Of a DNA stretch of 50,611 bases, positions 26,501 to 35,128 are shown in pieces. A program made the translations under genes and the position numbers. The notes below the pieces were generated by a model that had not been told where the DNA came from, searched no databases, and saw nothing but the letters and a program-made list of their open reading frames with translations. Each line of letters opens with the position of its first letter. Position 1 is the first letter of the stretch. Source of the DNA: Candidatus Obscuribacterales bacterium (lineage in GTDB: Bacteria > Cyanobacteriota > Vampirovibrionia > Obscuribacterales > Obscuribacteraceae); contig JAKFUT010000206.1 of NCBI GenBank assembly GCA_021732565.1, forward strand, positions 1-50,611, in the 5' to 3' direction.

Positions 26501-29500
26501 TTGCTGTAGCAGAAGCAAATCACACAGAATTTGACGATAGCTAAGTCCGACAGCATCGTTAACTGTGTAGAGTGAGTTGTGCCAGGAATTGAGTTCGCGC
26601 TCGCAATTCAGCAAGCGGGCAACGATGCTATCGCGGTCTTTTGACACAATACTGAAATCGGCAATTCGTTTTGCCGCCGGTTCGGCTATTTGATCCCTCA
26701 GCGCACGAATGACAGGTTGGCGATCTCTTGTTACGTCCGTTACCAGAAATAGCCTGTCGCCTAAGCCCTCCGCTCTCAGCCTTTTTTCTACTACTGACAG
26801 AGCGGCCTGTTTTTGACAAACGATAAGTGCTGTTTCGCCCCGTGCAATGGTATCTGCCACGATATTAACGATGGTCTGACTCTTTCCTGTTCCGGGCGGT
26901 CCTTCCACGTGGAGCCCCGGAGAATGGCGTGATAGCACGATGGCTCGTTCTTGTGAAGGATCTGTGTCTATCACGTGATAGAGAGCTGCATCCGAAAATA
27001 CTTCCCCCGATTTCTCTTCTCTTAGCCGTAGTGCGATCTCCAGCGCCGTTCCAGTCAGGTGTCTGTTGGCAATGTTGCGTAAATCATCAGCTATGGCTTT
27101 GCCAGCAAAATCGCAGTGGAACAGGGCACCGGATGCGGTGATCACTTTCTTGTTAGGAACTGGTGCAAAGTCCTTGTCGGGTAACTTAGTTAATTCTTTA
27201 GACTGTACCTCACCCAGGAGAGCAAAGGAGTCCATGACGGATTGTGAATTTAACGATGAACATCCGAGGAGGTCGTTAAATGCATCACGCCATTTGTCGA
27301 ATTCACCCGGTGCCCAGTTTAGCGCTGTATCGAGCGCGGGGTTGAGCCTTACCTCATCGTGATCTCGGTCAAATGCCAGGGCGATTCGGCCTCGATTGCC
27401 GACAGATGCTTCCACCTTAATTGGCCACAATATGAGCGGGGCTATACGAGCACTTATTCGTTGATCGCTGGATCTGCGAACTCCGCAGCTTACCAGAGGA
27501 AAGCCGAGATAGAGACTATGGCGCCCCGTTTCTCGTCGGAATGTGGTGGTACGCTCTGTCAATCGCCTTATTCGGTTCTCGAGATCTGGTACCTCATCTA
27601 GCACCGCGGGATCAATATCCATTGATTGTCCTGAGCGTGAAATCAATGCGTCGAGCAGGTGCAGTGCTGTTCGACGAGGTCCGTTGAGATCGAGCAAGTC
27701 AATAGTGGTGGCAGTGCGTGTGGCAATTAGTCGCACCAGGGGTCCGCGCTGAATTGAAACCGATACTTTCTTCTCAAGAAAATCTATTATCTTACCAACG
27801 TACTCTTGCTTCGGTAGCGGTTGCCACCGTGACTTCGGTACTGAAAGAAGCACCAGGGCGCGGGGCAGTGAGATACGCCGTTCCATTCGATACACATCGG
27901 CCCACTCGTCAATCACGGAAATACCTGAACAAGCAAACCCTGAAAGTCGATTGTCAATTTCGTCTAACAATTCGCGCCGAGACATCGCCAGAAAAGCGGC
28001 GCTGTCACTCCCGTCCAAAGAGATCTCCGGCACTGTTATTGCCAGGCGCCTGGTTTGTTCAAGAATTTCTGCCGCAGATACAAACTCTTCCTGTTGCGCA
28101 CTTATAAGAATAATGAGGTCTTCTTCCGTGTGATTTCGTTTTTCGAGAAGACCAAGAATTCCACGGTGCTCACTATCGGGAAATGATGCGCGTAACCAGC
28201 GCCATTGATTCTCAAGGTTGCGTCGAGATGTGCATAACATCGACGCTTTCAGACGTTCTTCGTTCACGCTAATAGAATGGATCTCGATTTTCTGCTTAAT
28301 CAGGGCTGCCCGTGTGGCCAGGTCTTGCAACCATTGCTCGCGGTTCAGTTGCTTGAGTCGCATAACCACAGCTTGGCTGAGTAATTCAATTGCAGACTCT
28401 ATGTTCTCCAGTAACCATGCTGGAGTGACTATGTCGCCAGCTATCGAGAGTGGCATGTGAATGTTCATGGATAACAGCGCCAGTGCTAGTTTGATTGGCT
28501 CCGAAATTGCTTGATCCAAACGCAGTTCGCGCAAAAAGCCCGCTGTGCCTGCTGTCGGTAGTAGCCGTTCAATCCACGTGGCAAGCTCGCCTCGCCTAAA
28601 TTGGTCCATCGCTTCATTCCATAAAACCGGACTCGCCGCGCGCAGTGCATATTCACTACAAGACCTGTAAAATTTGCTGTTGAGCGATATAGACGGACCA
28701 ACCTCCGGTGGTGCCGGCGACTCGTTGGCAGCTCGGTCGCAAACGCCGTGTTGCCCGTTGAGCCACTGCTGGATGTGACTCCATTGCCATCGTTTCTGCG
28801 AAGCTCTTTCCAGGAGTCCAGACAGAAGCGCATAAGTGTCGTCGTCAATGTCGTTAGGAAGTGCTACTCCCTCAGTAACTGCGTTGAGCAGAAATACTTT
28901 GTCGTCAATGCCGCTAAAACACTGCCCTGCAGTTACAAACTCCAGAAGAATGATACCAAGGCTCCACCAGTCCGAGCACGGTGACACCGCCCCGAGATGG
29001 GCTTCGGGCGCGGAGTATCGGCTCGTTTGCGGAAGTGGTATCAGCTCAAGATCGAAGTCTGACGCAACAGCAAAATGAAATCCGCATAGCACGGGCGTGA
29101 AGGGATTTTCTCCGTGAACTTTGATGTTAGCCGGCTGTACATCGCGATGCCGAATTCCCTGAGCTGCCAGATCAGCAATTAATTGTCCCAGCGAGTGCAC
29201 CAACTCCCTCAAGTCCAGACGCTGAGTGGCCTCTCTGGTGAGAAAAGCTTGCAGACCTACATCTGCCTGCTCATCCCAGACTTCATATCGCATTCCATTA
29301 CTTATGCCTCGCGAGACCAGCCGGGCGAATCCACGGTTGCTCATGTGTTCAATAAGTTGAAGCGTCGCAGGATCATAGAACTCATTATGTTCGTGAATCT
29401 CCATAACGAGGTTATCGGTCTGGTAATTCGGGTTACTCACGCGCCACCTTACGATACCGTGAACGGTGCCCCGGAGTTCTTCCACCAAAGCCCAATCGTC

Positions 29501-30073
29501 AATGTTCGCAATTGAAACTGCCCCCGGATTGCCAATGCTCGCTCGTGGCTCGATTGCTGATGCTGTGGCATTAGACGAAGGTGATTCTTCGTTGTTTGCA
29601 GGTTTTCCTGGCGAGTCGGTTTCACCGTGTCCGTTGATTATCTCGCTGGTTATGTCTGACGCGGTGCCTGGCATTGCTGAGTCTAGTTTGGTCCTTGCTT
29701 CCGTTCTTGTTTCTCGGGTTGTTGGTGTATCTGTTTGCAGCGCCCCCCCGCAGATGAGGCACATGAGGTCGCCCTCGTCTATGGTGTGCCCATTCTGGCA
29801 AAGTGAACCGCCCACGTTCGAGCAAAGCGCAGCAGCTGCGGTCGCAACCTCTGCTTTCGCAAGGTTGTCGCTCATGATGGAATCGCAGCCCGGAAGTAAT
29901 CCGATATCGCTGGCGGTATCATCCCGGCTGTGCTCAACACAATCTCTAGCTATCAACGTTTCGTAAGTTAGGTCCCACCCACAGATTCCACCGCTTGCAG
30001 TACCCATGCAAACGAATTCGTCGGCGTTCCTCAGCGTTCTGCAGTTGGGGCAATGACGCACAAGCTCAGTCAT
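23528..30073 (-). CDS. Zinc-ribbon / pseudokinase / SF1 helicase / endonuclease fusion
   Basis: 2,181 residues from ATG 30073 (AGGGGAG SD; 8-nt overlap with the radical SAM gene). In order: zinc-ribbon cysteines at 8, 11, 22, 31 and again near 92-108; a protein-kinase-like domain at about 195-395 with HRDVQPAN (H309) but the DFG aspartate lost (CGFH) and no VAxK lysine, so probably a pseudokinase; a helical middle; a DUF4011-like stretch near 860-920 (APLILWPIKVEA, LNPALDTAL); Walker A GPPGTGKSQT at about 1058-1065; Walker B FDEASQL near 1724; VQGDERD and NVAVTRARQKV of superfamily I helicases near 1950-1995; and a C-terminal MTES_1575/Vsr-like nuclease at about 2067-2157 (FGVDIAI, FGIECDS). 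It would bind and unwind nucleic acid and cut it, gated by the N-terminal module. The architecture suggests a defence or conflict role. Confidence 0.85.
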   Translation of the reverse strand: MTELVRHCPNCRTLRNADEFVCMGTASGGICGWDLTYETLIARDCVEHSRDDTASDIGLLPGCDSIMSDNLAKAEVATAAAALCSNVGGSLCQNGHTIDEGDLMCLICGGALQTDTPTTRETRTEARTKLDSAMPGTASDITSEIINGHGETDSPGKPANNEESPSSNATASAIEPRASIGNPGAVSIANIDDWALVEELRGTVHGIVRWRVSNPNYQTDNLVMEIHEHNEFYDPATLQLIEHMSNRGFARLVSRGISNGMRYEVWDEQADVGLQAFLTREATQRLDLRELVHSLGQLIADLAAQGIRHRDVQPANIKVHGENPFTPVLCGFHFAVASDFDLELIPLPQTSRYSAPEAHLGAVSPCSDWWSLGIILLEFVTAGQCFSGIDDKVFLLNAVTEGVALPNDIDDDTYALLSGLLERASQKRWQWSHIQQWLNGQHGVCDRAANESPAPPEVGPSISLNSKFYRSCSEYALRAASPVLWNEAMDQFRRGELATWIERLLPTAGTAGFLRELRLDQAISEPIKLALALLSMNIHMPLSIAGDIVTPAWLLENIESAIELLSQAVVMRLKQLNREQWLQDLATRAALIKQKIEIHSISVNEERLKASMLCTSRRNLENQWRWLRASFPDSEHRGILGLLEKRNHTEEDLIILISAQQEEFVSAAEILEQTRRLAITVPEISLDGSDSAAFLAMSRRELLDEIDNRLSGFACSGISVIDEWADVYRMERRISLPRALVLLSVPKSRWQPLPKQEYVGKIIDFLEKKVSVSIQRGPLVRLIATRTATTIDLLDLNGPRRTALHLLDALISRSGQSMDIDPAVLDEVPDLENRIRRLTERTTTFRRETGRHSLYLGFPLVSCGVRRSSDQRISARIAPLILWPIKVEASVGNRGRIALAFDRDHDEVRLNPALDTALNWAPGEFDKWRDAFNDLLGCSSLNSQSVMDSFALLGEVQSKELTKLPDKDFAPVPNKKVITASGALFHCDFAGKAIADDLRNIANRHLTGTALEIALRLREEKSGEVFSDAALYHVIDTDPSQERAIVLSRHSPGLHVEGPPGTGKSQTIVNIVADTIARGETALIVCQKQAALSVVEKRLRAEGLGDRLFLVTDVTRDRQPVIRALRDQIAEPAAKRIADFSIVSKDRDSIVARLLNCERELNSWHNSLYTVNDAVGLSYRQILCDLLLLQQKQMPSLPSLRRALRKCSNREVLETMEEAGSVARLWLSSSYEQSPLAALGDFLPHASDIELLNERLDALLTADEKRVSVCAKYPDAPDVDDTREYEEWLKENEKQLRYIPQELSANLAKWFALFSITSNEQLAQGSRLLSELKTLRMQLDNIAPDSFLLTLKQPLSTIDDAQLQRMIQTVSTALRNIGFFSFIDFPKKIKQKASDEYLQQLGATERGADRHPMLLRDCELENSIRPMRESLKSIGKILQTKPGTAMVTVQDLKVELARWLSLLEPVADAARRISACPARQIAETSVGKGNPDGMANLFDKIDGVFQRHSARTDSKQKLSQLSEWLGEEWLKKYESSIDAGANLTEELRLIRLATAQTLSYQQFRNRAKSLRPLTLTCLSYFRSLEAELKLTEAEALASTIRDVIQAESCLGWKEMMEVSNPLLCIDKTEVNARVATLSDCSTKLVHINRRLLSQPEPTAVIAPEREWESLTRLTGQRARRLREVVESGLELGLMKLRPIWLMNPEVVSRLMPLKPNLFDIVIFDEASQLPVEYSLPALYRAKRFVVSGDDKQMPPSYFFAAKLDSDEEELVESSEDDQSEEMKERLEENWNRRDIKDCPNILNLAAAVLPGSRLQVHYRSEYEQLIQYSNEAFYSGKLSVPAKHTDAQVALAKPIELLFANGLYDKQTNPTEARQVIELIKEIWFSSGEARKPTMGVATFNLKQADLITDLLQEEAERDDRFKSILQTEYEREENGEDMSFFVKNLENVQGDERDFIIFSTTFGRNRDGKFIRNFGKLGQVGGERRLNVAVTRARQKVVIVTSMPIAEISDFLNTRRTPTSPRDYLQAYLEYANRLSKGDNAGANLLLRQLSPLRSQSANSNYAGTGEPDEFVASVARYIEKSGFKATVRQGSKDAFGVDIAIEHPETGLYCFGIECDSPVHELLVRPSHREIWRRKMLSASLGTVYRISIRDWYHNLEREQNNLSMALRSATRVEETATL

Positions 30074-30713
30074 GGTTTCGCAAGCTCCCCTGTTGGCTGG
30101 TTGAAGTCTTGAAGCCGTCTCCTGCAAGCCGTTTGGTTAGCCGGTCAAAGTCGCCTCTTGCAGGTATTCCGGCCAACCATATGACTCCGTCCGAGTCGAA
30201 CATCACGTCGAGACTTTTCCTGGACAGGCTGCTAAGCGACTCTTCTGAGAATGCCTTCTTTCCTCGCTCGGTTAGTATATGAAGTTCCTGATTATCGCTT
30301 CCACGCAGTGGCAATGATTGCGGATGCGATTCGCGATAGGGACCGGTGATAATGGCGTCAATATATCCTCTAAAATGATCTAAAAGAGGCTCCAGGCGTG
30401 CGAATTCGTAACCGCTATAAACGAGTATGTCTTTGTCAAAAAATGATCGCAGTCTTTGCAGTAGAACCAACAGAGCCTGCGGTTGATCGAACGGTTCTCC
30501 ACCGCTGATGGTGACACCGTCGGCACATGCATGCCAGTTCAAGATGACGGAAACTGTTTCGTCGATGGTTGTCTCTCCCTGACGGGGAGACCACGTATCA
30601 ACGCTGATACAACCAGGGCATTGAATTGAGCATCCCTGGAACCAGATTCCGATTCTATTTCCGGGACCCAGTGTGGTGACGGGAAAGTGTACTCGGCTCA
30701 GGTACAAAATCAT
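30066..30713 (-). CDS. NrdG-like radical SAM activase
   Basis: 215 residues. The 4Fe-4S ligands are in GCSIQCPGC (C-x3-C-x2-C, about 28-35), and the SAM-binding GGEP motif is in TISGGEPFDQ. Together with IGIWFQGC and VYSGYEF this is the NrdG-type small activase, which generates a glycyl radical on a partner enzyme. No anaerobic ribonucleotide reductase or other glycyl-radical protein is present here. Its start overlaps the AAA+ gene stop by 4 nt (ATGA) and its stop overlaps the helicase start by 8 nt, so it is tightly coupled in one transcript and its partner may be within this operon. A C-terminal extension after about residue 150 has no recognisable motif. Confidence 0.82.
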   Translation of the reverse strand: MILYLSRVHFPVTTLGPGNRIGIWFQGCSIQCPGCISVDTWSPRQGETTIDETVSVILNWHACADGVTISGGEPFDQPQALLVLLQRLRSFFDKDILVYSGYEFARLEPLLDHFRGYIDAIITGPYRESHPQSLPLRGSDNQELHILTERGKKAFSEESLSSLSRKSLDVMFDSDGVIWLAGIPARGDFDRLTKRLAGDGFKTSTSQQGSLRNHD

Positions 30714-32680
30714 GAACGCACACCCGTTACCGTTCTGGTCAATGTCAACTGTGTCACATCGTCACAGGTTATGTCAGATACAACAAATTCGTCCAAAGGT
30801 TGAGCGTTTGCGTCAAATAAAGCTCGCGCCAGAGGATTCACCAAATGTAACTCCAATTTGTTCCTTATGCCGCGGCCTCCATTCGAGAGGTCTATCAGAC
30901 ACGCATGTTCAATCTCAGCGCAGACATCCGGGTGCAATGTTATACTAATAATTTGAGACGCACGAAGATCTTCTATTATGTTATTGAGCATTTGAGTGAA
31001 AATCTGCTGCGCCACTTCGTCTCGAATGAAGTCGAAAATTATGATGTTCTCGCCAATGCGGTTAAGAATTTCCGGACGCCCCAACGTTAGCTTGAAATGT
31101 TTGTCTATCTCAGCGCGAATTCTCTTGCGAATGGTTTGATAGCTATCCGAAGCAGAAACAGTTTGTACCCGATCACCATCGGCGGTGACACTGTAAGTAC
31201 CCAGGTTGGACGTAAAGATTATAAAAGCTTCCGAGAAATATACTCTGTCTCCCCGACCGGAAGTCAGCACGCCGTCGTCGAGCACCTGCAGGAATTTGTC
31301 CAGGATGCGAGGGTGCGCCTTCTCAATCTCATCGAAGAGAACTACACTAAAAGGCTTTTCTCGAATGGCGTTGGTGAGTTCGCCTCCTACATCATACCCT
31401 ACATATCCCGGCGGTGCCCCAATTAACCGTTGATCGCTGTGTTCGGCACTGAACTCCGACATGTCGAAGCGAATGTAGGCGGATTCATCACCAAACAACA
31501 AGCTGGTAATCGCCTTGGCGAGTTCTGTCTTTCCGACTCCTGTTGGTCCGGCCAGAAACGCAACTCCTCGAGGTCGACCTCCTCTGCGAGAACCTCCAAG
31601 ACCGGTCACCGCGCGTTTTACTATGTCTAGCATGTGAATGACCGCGGGCTTCTGTCCTTTAACACGATGCTCAATAAATTCTTCGGATTTTGCGATTTTT
31701 GTTCTGTCGATCTTCTGCCACGGATCTTCGGTTACACCAAGTTTATAATGTCTGACTGCATCCCGAATGCTGGAGTAACTCAGTCCTTCCGAACGGCAAA
31801 GGTGCCCTACTGCCAGAAGATCCAGTACCAGCATTCCTTCGGTCGCCTCCACGAATGTTTTCAAATGTTCGTTGGCTTCCGTTATTTCCGCCTTGTCAAA
31901 CCCGCTGATTGTGCGCATTACGCCCTGTGCGATGTGACCGCGAATCACATGGTCTGGTTTCGGCACCGGTATATGACGCATTCGTGGATTATTGATCAGC
32001 AACCAGTCCGGCAGATCGCCCTCTTTGTCGACGACCCAGATCACGGTATTATAGAACGGACGGGGAGGCTCCCCATAAGGGCGTGTTCTTGTTTCATGCG
32101 ATAGAACCAGAGCTCGCGTAAATGATCGATGTTCCGCGGACGACAATGCGTCAGGACGATTTATGAGCCGAGAGGCGAAATCGGCGATGAGGGCTGTCGG
32201 TGAGCCATTATAGTTGACGAGCTCGGCCAGCCCGCCAGCGAATGCCTCCGGGCTTGTCGTTCTGTCGGAACCACAGGCTTCACCGCCGGTGAGCGCAGCA
32301 AGCAATTGGGGATCGTGCTCGCTTCGTCCTCCGGGACCTGTCACCGCTCGAAACCCGCTTACAGGATTGTACGCAAAGACTTGTTTGTAGTTATTCGCGC
32401 TGAGCTCCGAAACCAGATACGGTATTAAGGCAATAGCGCTGTATGCTGCGGGACCCACCTCATAGGCAAAATGATCTCGTACGTTTCCAGACAGCACGAA
32501 CTGCGATTTCAGAGGTAAATAGCGCAGAAGGTCGCGCATCCATCTTGGTTTTGGTCCTCGTTCCAACAATGCTGTCACCCTTGGCTTAATTTTGATTCTT
32601 CCCGTCTGCCGATTTGTTCCTGTTCTTGGTCCCTTGAACTCTCTGCATTGCGGATGACCATGTCTTGTTCCAGCGTCCAC
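30710..32680 (-). CDS. ClpB-like AAA+ ATPase with one active ATPase module
   Basis: 656 residues from a GTG at 32680 (start uncertain; GTG at about 32581 is another option and no SD is clear). Residues about 45-320 resemble a degenerate AAA-type module without a Walker A (LPLKSQFVLSGNVRDHF). Then GQKPAVIHMLDIVKRAVTG introduces a ClpB/ClpA D2-type module: Walker A GPTGVGKT 378-385, pore-loop region GAPPGYVGYD 421-430, Walker B VVLFDE 446-451 and sensor-type FTSN. Such ATPases unfold or remodel proteins. No adjacent ClpP is present. First gene of the leftward operon AAA+ / radical SAM / kinase-helicase-nuclease, with ATGA coupling to the next. It may remodel the fused helicase or a target. Confidence 0.82.
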   Translation of the reverse strand: MDAGTRHGHPQCREFKGPRTGTNRQTGRIKIKPRVTALLERGPKPRWMRDLLRYLPLKSQFVLSGNVRDHFAYEVGPAAYSAIALIPYLVSELSANNYKQVFAYNPVSGFRAVTGPGGRSEHDPQLLAALTGGEACGSDRTTSPEAFAGGLAELVNYNGSPTALIADFASRLINRPDALSSAEHRSFTRALVLSHETRTRPYGEPPRPFYNTVIWVVDKEGDLPDWLLINNPRMRHIPVPKPDHVIRGHIAQGVMRTISGFDKAEITEANEHLKTFVEATEGMLVLDLLAVGHLCRSEGLSYSSIRDAVRHYKLGVTEDPWQKIDRTKIAKSEEFIEHRVKGQKPAVIHMLDIVKRAVTGLGGSRRGGRPRGVAFLAGPTGVGKTELAKAITSLLFGDESAYIRFDMSEFSAEHSDQRLIGAPPGYVGYDVGGELTNAIREKPFSVVLFDEIEKAHPRILDKFLQVLDDGVLTSGRGDRVYFSEAFIIFTSNLGTYSVTADGDRVQTVSASDSYQTIRKRIRAEIDKHFKLTLGRPEILNRIGENIIIFDFIRDEVAQQIFTQMLNNIIEDLRASQIISITLHPDVCAEIEHACLIDLSNGGRGIRNKLELHLVNPLARALFDANAQPLDEFVVSDITCDDVTQLTLTRTVTGVRS

Positions 32681-33021
32681 GGACAGGAAAGCAAGAGTCG
32701 GAATGCTAGTAGCCTTCCAAATGAACGGTGTAGTGTATAACTTTACTGAGTCGCTGAGCGGCCCGCTGACGGGAAGATTGCCTTTCCTCGATTCAACTCT
32801 GAGCTGCCGTCTTGAGCGCCAGCGTGATGACCGAAGTCAAGGTGAAAGCAAAAATAAGTCATTTTAAAGGAACCCGGAAGTCTTTGTCGCTTATCGCCTT
32901 CAGTTAGATATGTACAACTGGCGTCTTGGATGTTGGTGGCGATCCTCGTATTATTTGTCAGCATAACTAGTTCGCGCAGGATTTATCCGGCGCACGTTGG
33001 CGTTGTCTCAGGAGTTAAAAA
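32681..33021. other. Divergent promoter region of the AAA+ operon and the TPR gene
   Basis: No gene is supportable in these 341 bp. On the minus strand TTATACACT (about 32734-32742) could be a weak -10 for the AAA+ operon. On the plus strand only the SD AGGAG before ATG 33022 is clear. Confidence 0.35.
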
Positions 33022-34629
33022 ATGTTGATTCTCAGACCAATTCTACAGCCATCCGTCAACGCTGCGGCAACGTTAATACAGCGCAACGAACAGGGCACGA
33101 ATTGTCTGGCACTGGAAAAAACGACACGTGAGTTCAGTCGCCTTGCGAAATCGAAGGTTTTTTGTGATGAGCGAGGCGAGGAGATTGTTAAACTGGCAAA
33201 GGCGCTTTCTAGCGGTCTGCTTTTTGAGCCCGAGGATTATGACACGATAGAGGGCGTTCCCTCTGCACAAGAATTCTTTGAGTATTTTGGCGTGGACGAA
33301 GAAAACATGGCAGACGTTTCCAACCAATTGCAGTTGGCCGAACATAACAAGTCTGATTTGGAGCGTGCGCAGGACCTGATGTATCAAGCCTGGACAGAAT
33401 CCGGTGCCAGGCGAGTAGACCTTGCACGCGAAGCATTGGAAATTAGTAAAGATTGCGCAGATGCATATGTATTGCTCGCACAAGAAACCGCTCAAACTCT
33501 CGATGAGGCGCGAGTGCTGCTAGAAACCGCAGTGGAGGCGGGAGAACGCTTCATCGCCCGCAGATACAGCGAAGATCACGTGCATGATGTCTGGTCTGTA
33601 GATGAGACCCGACCTTATCTGCGAGCAAAAACCACGTTGGCCGGCACGCTGTGGGCTCTGGGAGAAAAGGACCGTGCCATCGAATTACTGCAAAACGTCA
33701 TTGTTCATGAACCGGAAGACTGGCACGGAGTGAGATTCCAATTAGTAAATTGGCTGCTATCAGAAGGCCTCAACTCCGAGGTGGAACTTCTTTTGAGTCG
33801 GTACCGCAGCGCTGAGGAAGCCGCATGGACTTTCAGCAGAGCGCTTTTACTCTTTCGGCAGAATCGTCAGCCGGGAGCAGACCGTGCGTTGCGCAGAGCG
33901 TTAGTGGCAAATGTACATGTGTGTTCCTTTTTGTTGGGTGAAGAACCTTTACCTTCAAAAATGCCTGCAACTGTGGAACCCGGTGGCGAAAGCGAAGCCA
34001 TCGAATACGCAGTGTTGGCACAAGACTGTTGGAAGCAGACTGAAGGAGCTCTTGAATGGCTCTATCAATTTGACAAGGATATTCGCACTGCGACAAATTT
34101 GCCATCGGCCCAAACATGGCTGGACGCCATCGAGGATGCGGATCGTCACGAGGAAGAAGAGAAATTTCCGAAAGCATACGGGAAATTGAAGTTTGCCTTG
34201 CGCCTCGCGGAGAAGATTGGTGACGAAGAGTTTCTGAGAGACACGCTGTATCGATTATGTGATGTGTGCCTGGAACTTGAGGCCGAGCCGGACGATGAGC
34301 AATACTTCCACGATTTTGTAAGCCTGGTTGATACTGAACAGGGAGACCAGCATCCCGCGTACCCGGCGGCACTTCAGCGGCTGGGGGAATTTCTCGCAAA
34401 TCTCAAGAAGTGGACCGAAGCCGAGCTTGTTCTAGAACAATGCGTCAAAGTGATGGAACACGATCCGGATTTCAAAGAATTACTTAACGAAACGCTTGCA
34501 GTACTTTGCGAAGTATACAGAGAACTGGGAAAAAACGACCAGGCGGACGAGTGCGAGCGGCACCAGGATCATCTGCAAAGTGAGTTGGAAGCCGAGCACA
34601 AGCTCTGGGGCCCGGAGGAAGAGGAATAG
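33022..34629 (+). CDS. ST7-like TPR protein
   Basis: 535 residues, soluble, no signal peptide. Repeating helical pairs run through most of the length, with a segment typical of bacterial ST7-family TPR proteins: ETRPYLRAKTTLAGTLW, then GEKDRAIELLQNVIVHEPED and GVRFQLVNWLL. Further TPR-like repeats occupy about 370-520 (AYPAALQRLGEFLANLKKWTEAE, VLCEVYRELGKNDQADE) and the C-terminus is acidic (EEEE). It is a protein-interaction scaffold of unknown partners. ATG 33022 has SD AGGAG 7 nt upstream. It is divergent from the AAA+ operon and could share a regulatory region with it, but nothing shows a functional link. Confidence 0.75.
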   Translation: MLILRPILQPSVNAAATLIQRNEQGTNCLALEKTTREFSRLAKSKVFCDERGEEIVKLAKALSSGLLFEPEDYDTIEGVPSAQEFFEYFGVDEENMADVSNQLQLAEHNKSDLERAQDLMYQAWTESGARRVDLAREALEISKDCADAYVLLAQETAQTLDEARVLLETAVEAGERFIARRYSEDHVHDVWSVDETRPYLRAKTTLAGTLWALGEKDRAIELLQNVIVHEPEDWHGVRFQLVNWLLSEGLNSEVELLLSRYRSAEEAAWTFSRALLLFRQNRQPGADRALRRALVANVHVCSFLLGEEPLPSKMPATVEPGGESEAIEYAVLAQDCWKQTEGALEWLYQFDKDIRTATNLPSAQTWLDAIEDADRHEEEEKFPKAYGKLKFALRLAEKIGDEEFLRDTLYRLCDVCLELEAEPDDEQYFHDFVSLVDTEQGDQHPAYPAALQRLGEFLANLKKWTEAELVLEQCVKVMEHDPDFKELLNETLAVLCEVYRELGKNDQADECERHQDHLQSELEAEHKLWGPEEEE

Positions 34630-35128
34630 ACTGAATCAGACCGGGGTGCGATCACACATCCTTCCATGATCAAGGGCAGCCCGTTAGAGGGTAGCATCGT
34701 CTGGTTGAAGCAGGTAGCCCAACAGGGCTATGAGCTCGTAGATTCATTGCTCCCAGTCTTGCTAACGATGCCGAAACTGGCCGCACCTCGATCTTCGCGG
34801 CAAACGCTGAGTTCGCCGTCATGTCTGACGGCTAGTGTCATCACTTAGTTCAGGATGCAGGAGCTTAATTGCCATTCCTGGATTCTGGCTGGTATAAACT
34901 TGAGGTAACACCTCGTCGTTGTGAACTAAATAGATCTTTGCGAGTTTCATTGCCGTTGTCGCGCTCGCTAAGGCTGTAGCAACTCATTTGTCCCTTTAGT
35001 AGCCGATGCTATTCTCAATTCAATATGGCAGGGAATTTCCAGCGGCGATTATGTAATCGATACCCCGTTTACTCATACTGTGCGACGGGGAACATGATTG
35101 ATGTTTGCCTGGTCTGACGCAAGCTTTC
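34630..35128. other. Gene-free stretch
   Basis: No convincing gene. A 60-codon ORF at 34666-34848 lacks an SD and likeness to anything. Small perfect hairpins occur: GCCGTCA-TGTC-TGACGGC at about 34813-34830 and GAGGT-AAC-ACCTC near 34901. Neither has a T-run, so termination of the TPR gene is not assigned. Confidence 0.4.

Noticed and set aside
29466..29966. 166-codon plus-strand frame inside the zinc-ribbon/kinase region
   Set aside because: Antisense shadow of the fusion gene; no SD or motif.
34666..34848. 60-codon ORF with ATG in the gap after the TPR gene
   Set aside because: No SD, no hydrophobic or domain pattern, and it ends across a small hairpin.
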